From Stigmatella aurantiaca DW4/3-1 (GTDB lineage: Bacteria > Myxococcota > Myxococcia > Myxococcales > Myxococcaceae), in the NCBI RefSeq assembly GCF_000165485.1, contig NC_014623.1, positions 7,892,893 to 7,956,892 on the forward strand: a stretch of DNA of 64,000 nt. The letters are read 5' to 3'. The stretch's first letter is position 1, and every line of letters begins with the position of its first letter. Shown here in pieces: positions 42,048 through 51,013 of this stretch. The position numbers were made by a program, and so were the translations under genes. The notes beneath the pieces are model-generated. The model ran no database searches. It saw nothing but the letters and a program-made list of their open reading frames with translations, and was not told where the DNA came from.

Positions 42048-45000
42048 ATGCCGCGAATGCTTCGCCGGATCATCGCAGTCGCAGTCCTGCTTGGCGCCTG
42101 GGCCCTCGTGGGCGGTGACCGCGCCCCGATTCCCCTCACCATGGGGGCCGCTCAGGCCAGCCAGGGCTGGGACGGCACCGCCGCCCAGAAAGGGGAAAAG
42201 GGCTCCCACGAGCTGTCCTCACGCATCTTCACGAAGGTCATCCTCTACGTGAAGGACAACTACGTCGACCCCAAGCGCGTGCGCCCCAAGGAGATGATGA
42301 TCGCCTCCCTGGAGTACGTGGAGAAGAGCGTCCCGGACGTGCTCGTCGAGGGCAACGCGGAGACGGGGAAGATCAACCTCAACGTCAACGGCAAGCAGCA
42401 AGAGTTCGACATCAGCCACGTGGACTCGCTGTGGAAGATGTCGTTCACGCTCAAGGACATCTTCGACTTCATCTCCAAGAACATGCGCCGCATCGAGGAC
42501 ACGCGGGACATCGAGTACGCGGCGGTCAACGGCGCGCTCTCGACGCTGGATCCGCACTCGGTGCTGCTGCGCCCGGAGCTGTACCGGGAGATGAAGCTGT
42601 CCACCAAGGGCGAGTTCGGCGGCCTGGGCTTTGTCATCCAGATGCGCGAGGGCAACCTCACCGTGGTGCGGGTGCTGCCCAAGACGCCGGCGCACCGCGC
42701 GGGCATCCTGAAGGATGATCAGATCAAGAAGATCGGCGAGGAGTCCACGGTCAGCATGGACCTCAACGAGGCGGTGTCCAAGCTGCGCGGCGCGGTGGAC
42801 AGCAAGATCACCATCACCGTGGAGCGCAAGGGGTGGGACAAGCCCCGGGTGATGACGCTCGCTCGCGCCATGATCTCGATCGAGAGCGTGCAGCACAAGC
42901 TGCTCTCCCAGAACGTGGGCTACGTGCGGCTGAAGAACTTCCAGGGCAACACCACGCGAGACCTGGAGGCGGCGCTGACGGACCTGCGCAAGCAGTCGGA
43001 GCAGAAGGGCGGCCCGATGAAGGGGCTGGTGCTCGACCTGCGCGGCAACCCGGGCGGCCTCCTGGAGCAGGCCATCCAGGTGTCCGACACGTTCCTGTCC
43101 AGCGGCGTCATCGTCGCGACGGTCGGGCTGTCCGACAAGTTGCGCGAGGAGAAGCGGGCCCGGCCCACCGAGGGCGAGGACACCTACCCCATCGCGGTGC
43201 TGGTGAACGCCGGCAGCGCCAGCGCCTCCGAGATCGTCGCGGGCGCACTCAAAAACCTCAACCGCGCCACCATCATCGGCCGGCAGACCTTCGGCAAGGG
43301 CAGCGTGCAGGTGCTGTACGACTTCCCGGATGACAGCGCGCTCAAGCTGACCATCGCCAAGTACCTCACGCCCGGCGACGTCTCCATCCAGGAGGTGGGC
43401 ATCGTCCCGGACATCCAGCTGGTGCCCACGCGCGTCACCGACGAGCGCATCGATGTGTTCGCCCCGCGCCGCTCCATTGGCGAGGCGGACCTGGACCAGC
43501 ACTTCGGCAACCCGGACTCCTCCACGGTGGCCAAGAAGCGCGAGGACGTGCTCAACCGCGAGAAGCCGTGGGAGAGCCTCAAGTACCTGAAGGTGGATCC
43601 GAAGCAGCAGGCCGCCCAGGCCGCCAAGGAGGCCAAGGAGGAGCAGCAGAAGGCCGCGCCCAAGACGGCGCAGAAGGACGCCAAGCACGGCGAGAAGGAT
43701 CCGCTGATCGACGTGGATGTGGCCGGCCAGAGCGAGGACCTGGACGATCAGCTCGACGCGGAGAGCCAGGACGAGATCAAGGAGGACTTCGAGGTCTCCT
43801 TCGCCCGGGACTTCGTGCTGCGCGCCCCCGCCTCCACCCGCCAGCAGCAGCTCCAGCAGGGCAAGGCCTTCGTCGATCAGAAGCGTGCCGAGGAGGAGCA
43901 GCGCATCAACGCCGCCCTCTCGGCGCTCGGGACGGATTGGAGCCCGGGCCCCACGCCGAAGAACGTGCAGTTGGAGGCCACCTTCACGCCCTCGGCGGAC
44001 CAGGCCATCAAGGCCGGCGAGGAGCTGGAGATGGTGCTGACGGCCGAGAACAAGGGCACCGAGCCGCTCAAGCGCGTCCGGGCCTGGACCGAGAGCGACA
44101 ACGCCTTCCTGGATCGCCGGGAGTTCATCCTCGGCGCCATCAACCCCGGGGAGAAGAAGACCTGGAAGGTGAAGGTACGCCTGCCCAAGGATCTCACCTC
44201 TCGCCGCGATGACGTGACGGTGAAGTTCTTCGATGATCAGGGCGCGCTGCCCAAGACGCTGGTGAGCGAGCTGGGCTTCGTGGAGCTGCCCCGGCCCTCC
44301 TTCTCCTTCAACTGGCAGGTGCTCGACGCGTGCCAGACGTGCAACGGGGACGGCGTGGCGCAGCGCGGGGAGAGCGTCACCCTGGCGCTGGATGTGACGA
44401 ACACCGGCACCGGGCCCGCGCTCGACTCGTTCGCGCAGATCAAGAACGCGGGCGACCCGAACGTCTTCATCGAGAAGGGGCGCTTCAAGCTGGGCGCGCT
44501 GGCGCCGGGCGAGACGAAGTCCGCGCGCTTCCAGTTCGAGGTGAAGAAGCCCTACAAGGGCGACACCTTCCCGCTGAAGCTGGCCATCATCGACGAGCCC
44601 CTGGAGGAGTTCGTCACCGAGAAGCTGGAGCTGCCGGTGCGTGACTCGGCCGTGGCGGTGCTGGAGCCGAAGAAGACGCTGGTGAAGGTGGCGGAGAAGA
44701 CCGAGCTGGTGGGGGTTCCCCTGGCGAATGCCCGTCCGGTGGCCCGGGTGGGCTCGCCCTCGGTGCTGACCGCGGAGGCTGTCACCAAGGGCTACTACAA
44801 GGTGGCCCTGGGCGAGGACCGCTTCGCCTTCGTCAAGGCCGCGGATGCCCGCGAGGTGAAGGTGGGCAAGGCCGTGCTGCCCAAGAAGGTGGACTGGCTC
44901 ACCTCGCTGAAGCCGCCGGAGATCCACCTGGAGGCCGATCCCTCGGGCGGCGGGCTGATGGCCACGGGGGAGCGCTTCACCCTGTCCGGATACGTGACGG

Positions 45001-45260
45001 ATCCCAACGGGCTCCTGGACGTGTACGTCCTCGTCAATGACCAGAAGGTCTACTTCAAGGCGGTGGATCCCAAGAGCACCGAGCCGAAGAAGCTGACGTT
45101 CAGCACGGACTTCGCGCTGAAGGAGGGCAACAACAACGTGCTCGTGGTGGCCCGGGAGACGGCGGACTTCGCCAGCCGCAAGACGCTGGTCATCCGGCGC
45201 CGGCCGGCCGAGGTGGCCCAGAAGCTGACCACGCCCACCCAGCCCCAGAAGACGCAGTAG
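42048..45260 (+). CDS. S41 C-terminal-processing protease with long C-terminal extension
   Basis: A 1070-aa exported serine protease. Start ATG 42048 gives a signal-type N-terminus (MPRMLRRIIAVAVLLGAWAL). A helical region with KVILYVKDNYVDP leads to a PDZ domain (about 180-270, KGEFGGLGFVIQMREG) and the S41 peptidase domain (about 285-470): nucleophile Ser in NAGSASASEIVAGAL and Lys in TFGKGSVQ, preceded by VLDLRGNPGGLL. The remaining ~550 residues, not part of usual 400-550-aa CtpA enzymes, include an acidic/Gln-rich stretch and CARDB-like repeated beta domains (DGVAQRGESVTLALDVTNTG). A single gene followed by a terminator. Confidence 0.92.
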   Translation: MPRMLRRIIAVAVLLGAWALVGGDRAPIPLTMGAAQASQGWDGTAAQKGEKGSHELSSRIFTKVILYVKDNYVDPKRVRPKEMMIASLEYVEKSVPDVLVEGNAETGKINLNVNGKQQEFDISHVDSLWKMSFTLKDIFDFISKNMRRIEDTRDIEYAAVNGALSTLDPHSVLLRPELYREMKLSTKGEFGGLGFVIQMREGNLTVVRVLPKTPAHRAGILKDDQIKKIGEESTVSMDLNEAVSKLRGAVDSKITITVERKGWDKPRVMTLARAMISIESVQHKLLSQNVGYVRLKNFQGNTTRDLEAALTDLRKQSEQKGGPMKGLVLDLRGNPGGLLEQAIQVSDTFLSSGVIVATVGLSDKLREEKRARPTEGEDTYPIAVLVNAGSASASEIVAGALKNLNRATIIGRQTFGKGSVQVLYDFPDDSALKLTIAKYLTPGDVSIQEVGIVPDIQLVPTRVTDERIDVFAPRRSIGEADLDQHFGNPDSSTVAKKREDVLNREKPWESLKYLKVDPKQQAAQAAKEAKEEQQKAAPKTAQKDAKHGEKDPLIDVDVAGQSEDLDDQLDAESQDEIKEDFEVSFARDFVLRAPASTRQQQLQQGKAFVDQKRAEEEQRINAALSALGTDWSPGPTPKNVQLEATFTPSADQAIKAGEELEMVLTAENKGTEPLKRVRAWTESDNAFLDRREFILGAINPGEKKTWKVKVRLPKDLTSRRDDVTVKFFDDQGALPKTLVSELGFVELPRPSFSFNWQVLDACQTCNGDGVAQRGESVTLALDVTNTGTGPALDSFAQIKNAGDPNVFIEKGRFKLGALAPGETKSARFQFEVKKPYKGDTFPLKLAIIDEPLEEFVTEKLELPVRDSAVAVLEPKKTLVKVAEKTELVGVPLANARPVARVGSPSVLTAEAVTKGYYKVALGEDRFAFVKAADAREVKVGKAVLPKKVDWLTSLKPPEIHLEADPSGGGLMATGERFTLSGYVTDPNGLLDVYVLVNDQKVYFKAVDPKSTEPKKLTFSTDFALKEGNNNVLVVARETADFASRKTLVIRRRPAEVAQKLTTPTQPQKTQ

Positions 45261-45287
45261 GCCACGGCTTCCCCCTTGGCCTGTGAC

Positions 45288-45336
45288 CGGGCGGCTCTCC
45301 GGAGGTTCACACCTCCCCAGGGGGCCGCCCGTTTTA
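45288..45336 (+). terminator. Intrinsic terminator after the S41 protease
   Basis: CGGGCGGC (45288-45295) pairs with GCCGCCCG (45324-45331), with an inner hairpin GGAGG-TTCACA-CCTCC in the loop, followed by TTTTATT. It lies 28 bp after the protease stop. Confidence 0.8.
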
Positions 45337-45419
45337 TTGACGCTCTCGGCCAGCGCACGTTAGCGTCCTGCCGGATGGGCGCCCGTTGCCGGCGCGCGCG
45401 CCTGGGAGGCGGCTTGAGG

Positions 45420-46325
45420 ATGCAAGCGTTCAGTCGATGGTGGGCTCTCGCGACGCTCTTGTCGGGGGCCACCGCGTACGCGGACGACTACGATTTGCGG
45501 ATCGAGAAGCTCGGCAATCCGGCCGCAGGGGCCTCTGAGGACCTCCCCACGGGGAACTCGAACTTCCAGGCCTTCGCCCGCACCTTTGGCGCGGCCATCA
45601 CGTCCACGAACCTGATGCCCCCGGAGACGCTGGGGCACTCGGGCTTCAACCTCAACCTGGAGCTGTCCGTCATCAATCTGCCCGATGACGTGCTCATCCC
45701 CACCGAAGGGGCCCAACCGGGCTCGGTGCTCCTGCCCTCCCTCCATGTCCGCAAGGGCCTGCCCTTCTCGCTGGAGCTGGGTGCGCGCGTGGGCTGGGTG
45801 GAGAAGAGCAGCATCCTCGCCGCCACGGGCGAGCTGAAGTGGGCCATCAACGAGGGCTTCACGTACCTGCCGGACATCGCCGTCCGGGGCCACGTCACCC
45901 GTCTGCTGGGGGTGCGGGATCTCGGCCTCACCGCGGCCGGGTTGGACATCGGCGTGGGCAAGCAGTTCCCCGTCGGGGGCATGGTGACGTTCACCCCCTA
46001 TGGCGGCCTGGACCTCACCTTCGTCGGCGCCGACTCGCGCAACCTCGACTTCAACCAGGAGCGCTCCTACGAGGACTCGCTGGACAGCGACTCGCGGGCG
46101 GCGCTTTTGGACACCGCCACCTACAAGGACGTGGGCCTGGGGGACAACCTCAACCAGCGCATCTACGGCGGCGTGCGGTTCATCGGGGGCGTGCTGCAGC
46201 TCGGCGCGGAGTTCTCGTACACGCGCCTGGGCAGCGTGAAGCTGGACCCCACCGACGACAACAGTGAGGGCCGGGGGCTGCCCGGCGTCATCACCTTCAA
46301 CACCTCGTTCGGCCTGGATTTCTAG
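45420..46325 (+). CDS. Predicted outer-membrane beta-barrel protein
   Basis: A 301-aa protein with a signal peptide (MQAFSRWWALATLLSGATAYA, cleavage before DDYDL) and a series of alternating amphipathic strands (GFNLNLELSVINL, LELGARVGWV, VTFTPYGGLDLTFV, LQLGAEFSYTRLG), ending in the aromatic residue pattern TFNTSFGLDF usual for outer-membrane insertion. The family is not recognised. ATG 45420 is chosen for the signal peptide. Confidence 0.8.
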   Translation: MQAFSRWWALATLLSGATAYADDYDLRIEKLGNPAAGASEDLPTGNSNFQAFARTFGAAITSTNLMPPETLGHSGFNLNLELSVINLPDDVLIPTEGAQPGSVLLPSLHVRKGLPFSLELGARVGWVEKSSILAATGELKWAINEGFTYLPDIAVRGHVTRLLGVRDLGLTAAGLDIGVGKQFPVGGMVTFTPYGGLDLTFVGADSRNLDFNQERSYEDSLDSDSRAALLDTATYKDVGLGDNLNQRIYGGVRFIGGVLQLGAEFSYTRLGSVKLDPTDDNSEGRGLPGVITFNTSFGLDF

Positions 46326-47047
46326 GCCACGCGCTTCAGGCCTTCGCGGACCACGCGGGGCCGGTTGGTGATGAGGTAGGAGATCCCCATCTCCTCCAGG
46401 GCCCGGGCACGCCCGGGGTCATCCACCGTCCACACCGCCACGCGCAGGCCCGCGGCATTCCACTCCGCCACCCGCTCGGGCGTGCATGCCTCATGGAAGG
46501 GGTGCACCGAGTGCGAGGACACCAGCGGGTTCAGCAAATACGCCTGGGGGCTCCAGGGCTTGTCCGGATCGATGAGGAAGCCCCGGCGCAGCGAGGGCTC
46601 CGCGGCGGCGAGCCGGAACAGGCACCACGGGTTGAAGCTGGACACCACCACCCGCTCGGCCAGCCCTTCCTGGGTGACGAACCGGGCCACCTTGTCCGCC
46701 AGCCCGCCATCATTGAAGCGGTCGCACTTGAGCTCGATGTTGATGAGGAAGTGCGCGGGCAGCGCGTCCACCACCTCCTCCAGGAGCGGAATCCGGGCGG
46801 GGGCAAAGCCCAGGGGCGTGCCCACATCCGCCCGCTGGAGCTTCCAGTAGGGCGTGGTGCGCACCTCCCAGGGCAACCCGGCGAGCCGGTCCAACCGCTC
46901 ATCGTGGCAGACCACCACCTCGCCGGAGCCGCAGACCATGGCATCCAGTTCCACCCCGTCCGCCCCTTGCTTCACCGCCTCGGTGAAGGCGTCCAGGGTG
47001 TTCTCGGGGGCATCAGCGCTGGCGCCTCGGTGGGCAAGCAGGAGCAT
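46322..47047 (-). CDS. Glycerophosphodiester phosphodiesterase
   Basis: Hydrolyses glycerophosphodiesters to glycerol-3-phosphate and an alcohol. The N-terminus shows LLAHRGASADAPENTLDAF (catalytic His in AHRG) and DGVELDAMV (metal-binding Glu/Asp), CHDERLDRL supplies the second His, and INIELKCDRF and AVWTVDDPGRA are the remaining GDPD-barrel motifs. Length 241 aa, cytoplasmic (no signal). Overlaps the preceding plus-strand stop by 4 bp. Confidence 0.93.
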   Translation of the reverse strand: MLLLAHRGASADAPENTLDAFTEAVKQGADGVELDAMVCGSGEVVVCHDERLDRLAGLPWEVRTTPYWKLQRADVGTPLGFAPARIPLLEEVVDALPAHFLINIELKCDRFNDGGLADKVARFVTQEGLAERVVVSSFNPWCLFRLAAAEPSLRRGFLIDPDKPWSPQAYLLNPLVSSHSVHPFHEACTPERVAEWNAAGLRVAVWTVDDPGRARALEEMGISYLITNRPRVVREGLKRVA

Positions 47048-47157
47048 GCCCAGCAGTCTGCGTCAGAACCGCTCCGGGTGCAGGGGGAAGTGCGCCCTCC
47101 CGTCCTCCCAGGACAGTTGGCTTGCCTCGCCCGGGGGTTTGCTGCACTGTGAGAAAC

Positions 47158-47373
47158 ATGGGGCTGGGCCTCGGAGAATTCATCGTCCTCGCGTTCGTGC
47201 TGTTGGTGGTCTTCTCCGCCTCCCGCATGGGCCAGCTCGGCAACGCCGTGGGCAAGTTCGTCTACTCGTTCCGCAAGGCCTCCAAGGGCGAGGACTTCGT
47301 GGACGTGAAGCCCCTGCCCCCCTCCCGGCGCGGCACCATCGACGCGGACTACACCGACCCCAAGCGGGACTAG
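47158..47373 (+). CDS. tatA: TatA/E-type twin-arginine translocase subunit
   Basis: Pore-forming subunit for export of folded proteins, 71 aa. One hydrophobic N-terminal helix (GLGEFIVLAFVLLVVFSA), a hinge and an amphipathic helix (MGQLGNAVGKFVYSFRKAS), then a charged tail. No tatB or tatC is nearby, so it is an orphan locus, as is common for extra TatA/E copies. Start ATG 47158. Confidence 0.85.
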   Translation: MGLGLGEFIVLAFVLLVVFSASRMGQLGNAVGKFVYSFRKASKGEDFVDVKPLPPSRRGTIDADYTDPKRD

Positions 47374-48149
47374 GTGCCCAGTCGCCCCTGCCCCTTGCCC
47401 ACGCCCTCCTCCAACAGGCGCGCGGCTTGCTCGCGCAGGGACAGGTGCACCGACGTGTCGTGTGCCAGCTCGGCCAAGTCCGTCGAGTTGAGCAGGGGGA
47501 CGATCTTCGCCCCCACCTCGGGCGGCAGGTAGGGGTTGAAGACGAGCGCGCGGCGCACCAGGTGGCGGGCGGACCACCGCGGCGACTTCCAGATTTCCAC
47601 CAGCGGCTCGGGCCGGGCCGGGCGGCGCGCCGCCATGCGCACCACGAGCGCCTCGGTGAGGCGAGGGTTGAGCAGGGCATTGCTCACCACGGAGGCATTG
47701 CTCATCGTCACCAGCCGGGCGAGCAAGTCCGGGTCCCTCGTGAGGCGGGCCTGCTGCTTGAGGTGCCCCAACGACTGGCTGAAGACCTTCGCATCCGACT
47801 TGGCCGCCGCCCGCGCATCGAACTGCTTGCGCGCGGGCCCCTCGGCGAAGAGGTCCGCCACGGTCCCCAGCGACTGCACCTCGGCCAGGCGCCGCAGCGA
47901 ATCCGCATAGGGAATCTGGGCCGCCTCCATGCCCAGCGCCGCCGTGACGGCCGCGAGCACATGGGTGGCGGGCTCCCACCCCGAGCGCGCCAGGGTGATG
48001 AGGTGGCCCACGAACTCGTTGGAGTCGAGCGGATCGTGCCGGGCGAGCTCGCGCGCCACCGCCTTGCGGAGGATTTCCGCGCTCCCGCTCAGCCCGTGCA
48101 GCCGCAGCGCGAGGTTCCTGGCTTGTTCCTGGGTGGGCATGGCGTCCAC
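47370..48149 (-). CDS. Helical protein of unknown function
   Basis: A 259-aa soluble, mainly alpha-helical protein, rich in Ala, Leu and Arg, with HEAT-like helix pairs (RLTEALVVRMAARRPARPEPL; LREQAARLLEEGV). No known catalytic motif. It converges on tatA (stops overlap by 4 bp) and lies 4 bp downstream of the zinc-ribbon gene, so it is likely co-transcribed with it. Start ATG 48149 (or 48140). Confidence 0.7.
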   Translation of the reverse strand: MDAMPTQEQARNLALRLHGLSGSAEILRKAVARELARHDPLDSNEFVGHLITLARSGWEPATHVLAAVTAALGMEAAQIPYADSLRRLAEVQSLGTVADLFAEGPARKQFDARAAAKSDAKVFSQSLGHLKQQARLTRDPDLLARLVTMSNASVVSNALLNPRLTEALVVRMAARRPARPEPLVEIWKSPRWSARHLVRRALVFNPYLPPEVGAKIVPLLNSTDLAELAHDTSVHLSLREQAARLLEEGVGKGQGRLGT

Positions 48150-48153
48150 CTCG

Positions 48154-50862
48154 CTAGGGTTGACCGCTCTCCCCGGGCACCGCCTCCATCTTCACTTCGA
48201 GCCGGAGCTGACCGAGTTCCTGCGGAAAGTCGTGGTAGAGCACGATGAACGGCGCGCGTGCCCCGGGGGCAATCGTGGTGGCCGCCGCATCCAGCTGCGT
48301 GCGCAGTTGGCCCGCGGAGTCCTCATTCGTGACGCCATAGAGCTCCTCGGGGGTGGGCACCTTCCCGGCGAGCCCCTCCGTGGCCTTCACCCGCTGGCCA
48401 CCGTCATACAGCGCGGAGCGGACCTTGATGCGCACGGGCTTCGAGGAGCGGTTCTCCACCTCGCCCCGGACATAGAAGACCGTCCCGCCCCCGCGCGTGT
48501 CGTAGAGGCCATTCGAGACGTTGCGCGCCACGAAGTCGCTGGGCGTCACGAGTTCCAGCAGGGTCGCGGGGGACAAGGCCGCCGCATCCACCCGGCCCTC
48601 CTTCAGGTACACGCTGCCCACCGCGGTGAGGGCCAGCAGCAATCCCGCGGCGATGGTGAGGTAGGCCACCTGCCCGGTCACCTGCTGCGCGGCGCTCGGC
48701 TTGCGCCGCTCGGGGATGCCCATGTCCGCCGGACGTCCGGCGGGCCGCGCAATGGAGGGCCCCGCCAGGTTCGGCGCGGGCATGGACTCCTGAACCGCGG
48801 GGGCCTCCGGCTCGGGCGGCACATCCAGCAGGGAACCGGAGCCCTGGGCGCTCCCGATCTCCAGGCCCGGAATCTCCTCCTGCATCCCCCGGGGAGGCAG
48901 GTCGAGCCGCGAGCGCCCCGTGTCCGTGGGGCTGAGGGTCTGGTGTCTGCTGGTCTCGGTGAGGAACCCCTGGGACGGGTCCGCCGAGCCCAGCATCTGC
49001 CGGCCCGTCTCCGTCGGCGAGAACCGGGGCTCGGCCGCCTGAGCGAATGGGTCCGGGATGCCGGAGGCCTCGGCCGCCTGAGCGAATGGGTCCGGGATGC
49101 CGGAGGCCTCGGCCGCCTGAGCGAACGGATCGGCCGGGGGCGCCGCGGCGGCACTGGCGAACGGGTCTTGAAACGGGGCGGCCGGCGCGGCGGGCTGCCC
49201 GGCACCGCCCCCGAGCTCATCGTCCCCGAGCATCCCGAACTCCATGGGTCCGGGAGGGGCGAAGGCAGGGACGGCCGGCGCGGCGGGGCTCTCCGCGGCG
49301 GCAAAGGGGCTGGCGAACTCCTCGAAGTCCGCGGGCATGGGCGCCGACGAGCGAGGCGCCATGGCCGGGGCGGGCCGCGCCGGAGCCGCCGGGGCGGGGG
49401 GCACGGCGATGGGCCCTGAGCGTCCCAGCAGGGGCGCGGGCACGGGCGCGGAGAGCTCATCCTGCGAGGGGGCGCTCAGGTCCCCTCCCACCGAGCCGAA
49501 CGGATCGTCCTCCGAGAACGCGAACGAGGCGGGCGCGGGCGCCGCCACGGGGGCGGGCGCGGGGGCGGGGGCCGCGTGGAAGCCCAGGTCGGCCGCGGGC
49601 CCTCCCAGGTCCGCGGTGGACGGACCGAACGGGTCCTCGTCCATGAAGGGCATCGAGGACACCGGGGCCCCGGGGGCGGGGGGCGCCACCGGGGCCACGG
49701 GGACCGGCCGGGCCCCGGGGGCGGACACGGCGGCGGAGCTGGTGGGCACCGGGAACGGGGTCGGCCGCCCCCCTCCCACGGGAGGGGAACTCGTGGGCAC
49801 GGGGCGCCCCGCCGGACTGGGCGCGGCAACGGACGCCACCCCGGTCGACGAAGGCCGCCGGGCCGCCACGGGCGCGGGCTTGGGCGGAGGGGCCGCCACC
49901 GGGGCGGGAGCAGGCGCCGAGAACCGGGGCGCGGCATCGAACTCCGGCGGAGGCCCCAGATCGGGGGCGGGCTCGCTCAGGTCCGTGTCCACCGAGCCGA
50001 AGGAGCCTTTGTCCCCGAAGCCGAACGAGGCGTTCATCCCACCCACCCCCCCGGCCCGGCCTGGGGGCGCGGCGGCGGGGGGCAGCGCGGTGGGCGCATC
50101 CAGGGGAAGCTCGGGCAGGGGCGCGGAGGGGGCCGCCCCGGGGTTCGCGAAGAATTCGGCGAACAGGTCCGCCGCGGGAGGAACCTCGGGCTGAGCCGCG
50201 ACGGGCTTCGGGGCCGGCCGGGCGACCGCGGGCAGGGCAACCGACGAACTCCGGGCGCCCGCGGGGGCCTTGGGCCCGGGCGCACCCCCTGGGGCCGCGG
50301 CGGGCCCCCGGGCGGTCACGGCCGACACCCCCGGCGGCGAGGTGTCCGCGGACGGCTTGAAGGGCGTGGCCCCCGGGCGCCCCGCCCCTACCGGGCTGGG
50401 CGTTTTGACGGGGGGGACGGGGTCGAAGGGCAGCGGGGGCAGGGACGGAACCGGCGGCCGGGCCTCGGGGGGCACCTGGATGGGCAGGACGCGGGTCGTC
50501 TCGTCGTGGACCTCCCCCTGCATGCCCGAGTCCATGGCGTTCCAGGGGCTCGGCGGTAGCCGTGCCGCCTGGGGGGCAGGCGCACTCCGGCTCGCCTCGA
50601 TCCCCTCGGCGAAGAAGCCGGGACGGGTGGAGTGGCCCGGCTTGGGCTCGGGGGCGGTCCCGAAGCGCTCAAAGGGGTCGAACCCCCCGTCCGCGGGCCC
50701 TGGGACAGGGGGAGCGGACGCACCGGGGGTAGCTCCCGTCGAGGCGCGGGAGACACGGAAGGTATGCTGGCACTTCGTGCAGCGGACCTTGACCCCCTTC
50801 TCCGTCACCTTCTCGTCAGGGATCTTGAATCGCGTCTGGCACTGCTCGCACTGGACGATCAT
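48154..50862 (-). CDS. Zinc-ribbon (MJ0042) transmembrane protein with proline-rich linker and DUF3426-like domain
   Basis: A 902-aa protein. The N-terminal zinc ribbon (IVQCEQCQTRFKIPDEKV, then VRCTKCQHTFRV) has two CxxC pairs. A very long Pro/Ala/Gly-rich linker (about 40-700) contains a 13-residue tandem repeat and many DPFG/DPFA motifs (EDPFG, DDPFG, DPFAQA). A transmembrane helix near 740-762 (VAYLTIAAGLLLALTAVG) is followed by an extracytoplasmic beta domain (about 790-895, FYVRGEVENRSSKPV) of the DUF3426/FxLYD kind. The architecture resembles myxobacterial zinc-ribbon scaffold proteins such as GltJ/AgmX only in general layout. Confidence 0.85.
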   Translation of the reverse strand: MIVQCEQCQTRFKIPDEKVTEKGVKVRCTKCQHTFRVSRASTGATPGASAPPVPGPADGGFDPFERFGTAPEPKPGHSTRPGFFAEGIEASRSAPAPQAARLPPSPWNAMDSGMQGEVHDETTRVLPIQVPPEARPPVPSLPPLPFDPVPPVKTPSPVGAGRPGATPFKPSADTSPPGVSAVTARGPAAAPGGAPGPKAPAGARSSSVALPAVARPAPKPVAAQPEVPPAADLFAEFFANPGAAPSAPLPELPLDAPTALPPAAAPPGRAGGVGGMNASFGFGDKGSFGSVDTDLSEPAPDLGPPPEFDAAPRFSAPAPAPVAAPPPKPAPVAARRPSSTGVASVAAPSPAGRPVPTSSPPVGGGRPTPFPVPTSSAAVSAPGARPVPVAPVAPPAPGAPVSSMPFMDEDPFGPSTADLGGPAADLGFHAAPAPAPAPVAAPAPASFAFSEDDPFGSVGGDLSAPSQDELSAPVPAPLLGRSGPIAVPPAPAAPARPAPAMAPRSSAPMPADFEEFASPFAAAESPAAPAVPAFAPPGPMEFGMLGDDELGGGAGQPAAPAAPFQDPFASAAAAPPADPFAQAAEASGIPDPFAQAAEASGIPDPFAQAAEPRFSPTETGRQMLGSADPSQGFLTETSRHQTLSPTDTGRSRLDLPPRGMQEEIPGLEIGSAQGSGSLLDVPPEPEAPAVQESMPAPNLAGPSIARPAGRPADMGIPERRKPSAAQQVTGQVAYLTIAAGLLLALTAVGSVYLKEGRVDAAALSPATLLELVTPSDFVARNVSNGLYDTRGGGTVFYVRGEVENRSSKPVRIKVRSALYDGGQRVKATEGLAGKVPTPEELYGVTNEDSAGQLRTQLDAAATTIAPGARAPFIVLYHDFPQELGQLRLEVKMEAVPGESGQP
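49030..49128 (-). repeat. 39-bp tandem repeat (two full copies plus part) in the zinc-ribbon gene
   Basis: Units 49030-49068 and 49069-49107 are identical, and a third diverges after about 18 bases. In protein they encode the 13-residue unit DPFAQAAEASGIP. Perfect DNA identity implies recent expansion. Confidence 0.85.
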
Positions 50863-51013
50863 CGGTCAGGTTCGGCAGTATAGGCGGCCAGCCCCGTCAC
50901 TGCGAGCAAGCATCCGTGCCGGCTTGCTCTCCCGATCCCTCTCCACTACACGAGGGGCTGCTTTTCCCGACGCTACACGCGCAACGCTTTCGGACGTGGG
51001 CGGAGAACCGAAC

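Noticed and set aside
42219-44927. 902-aa minus-strand frame across the S41 protease
   Set aside because: Antisense shadow; the opposite strand carries catalytic motifs and ordered domains.
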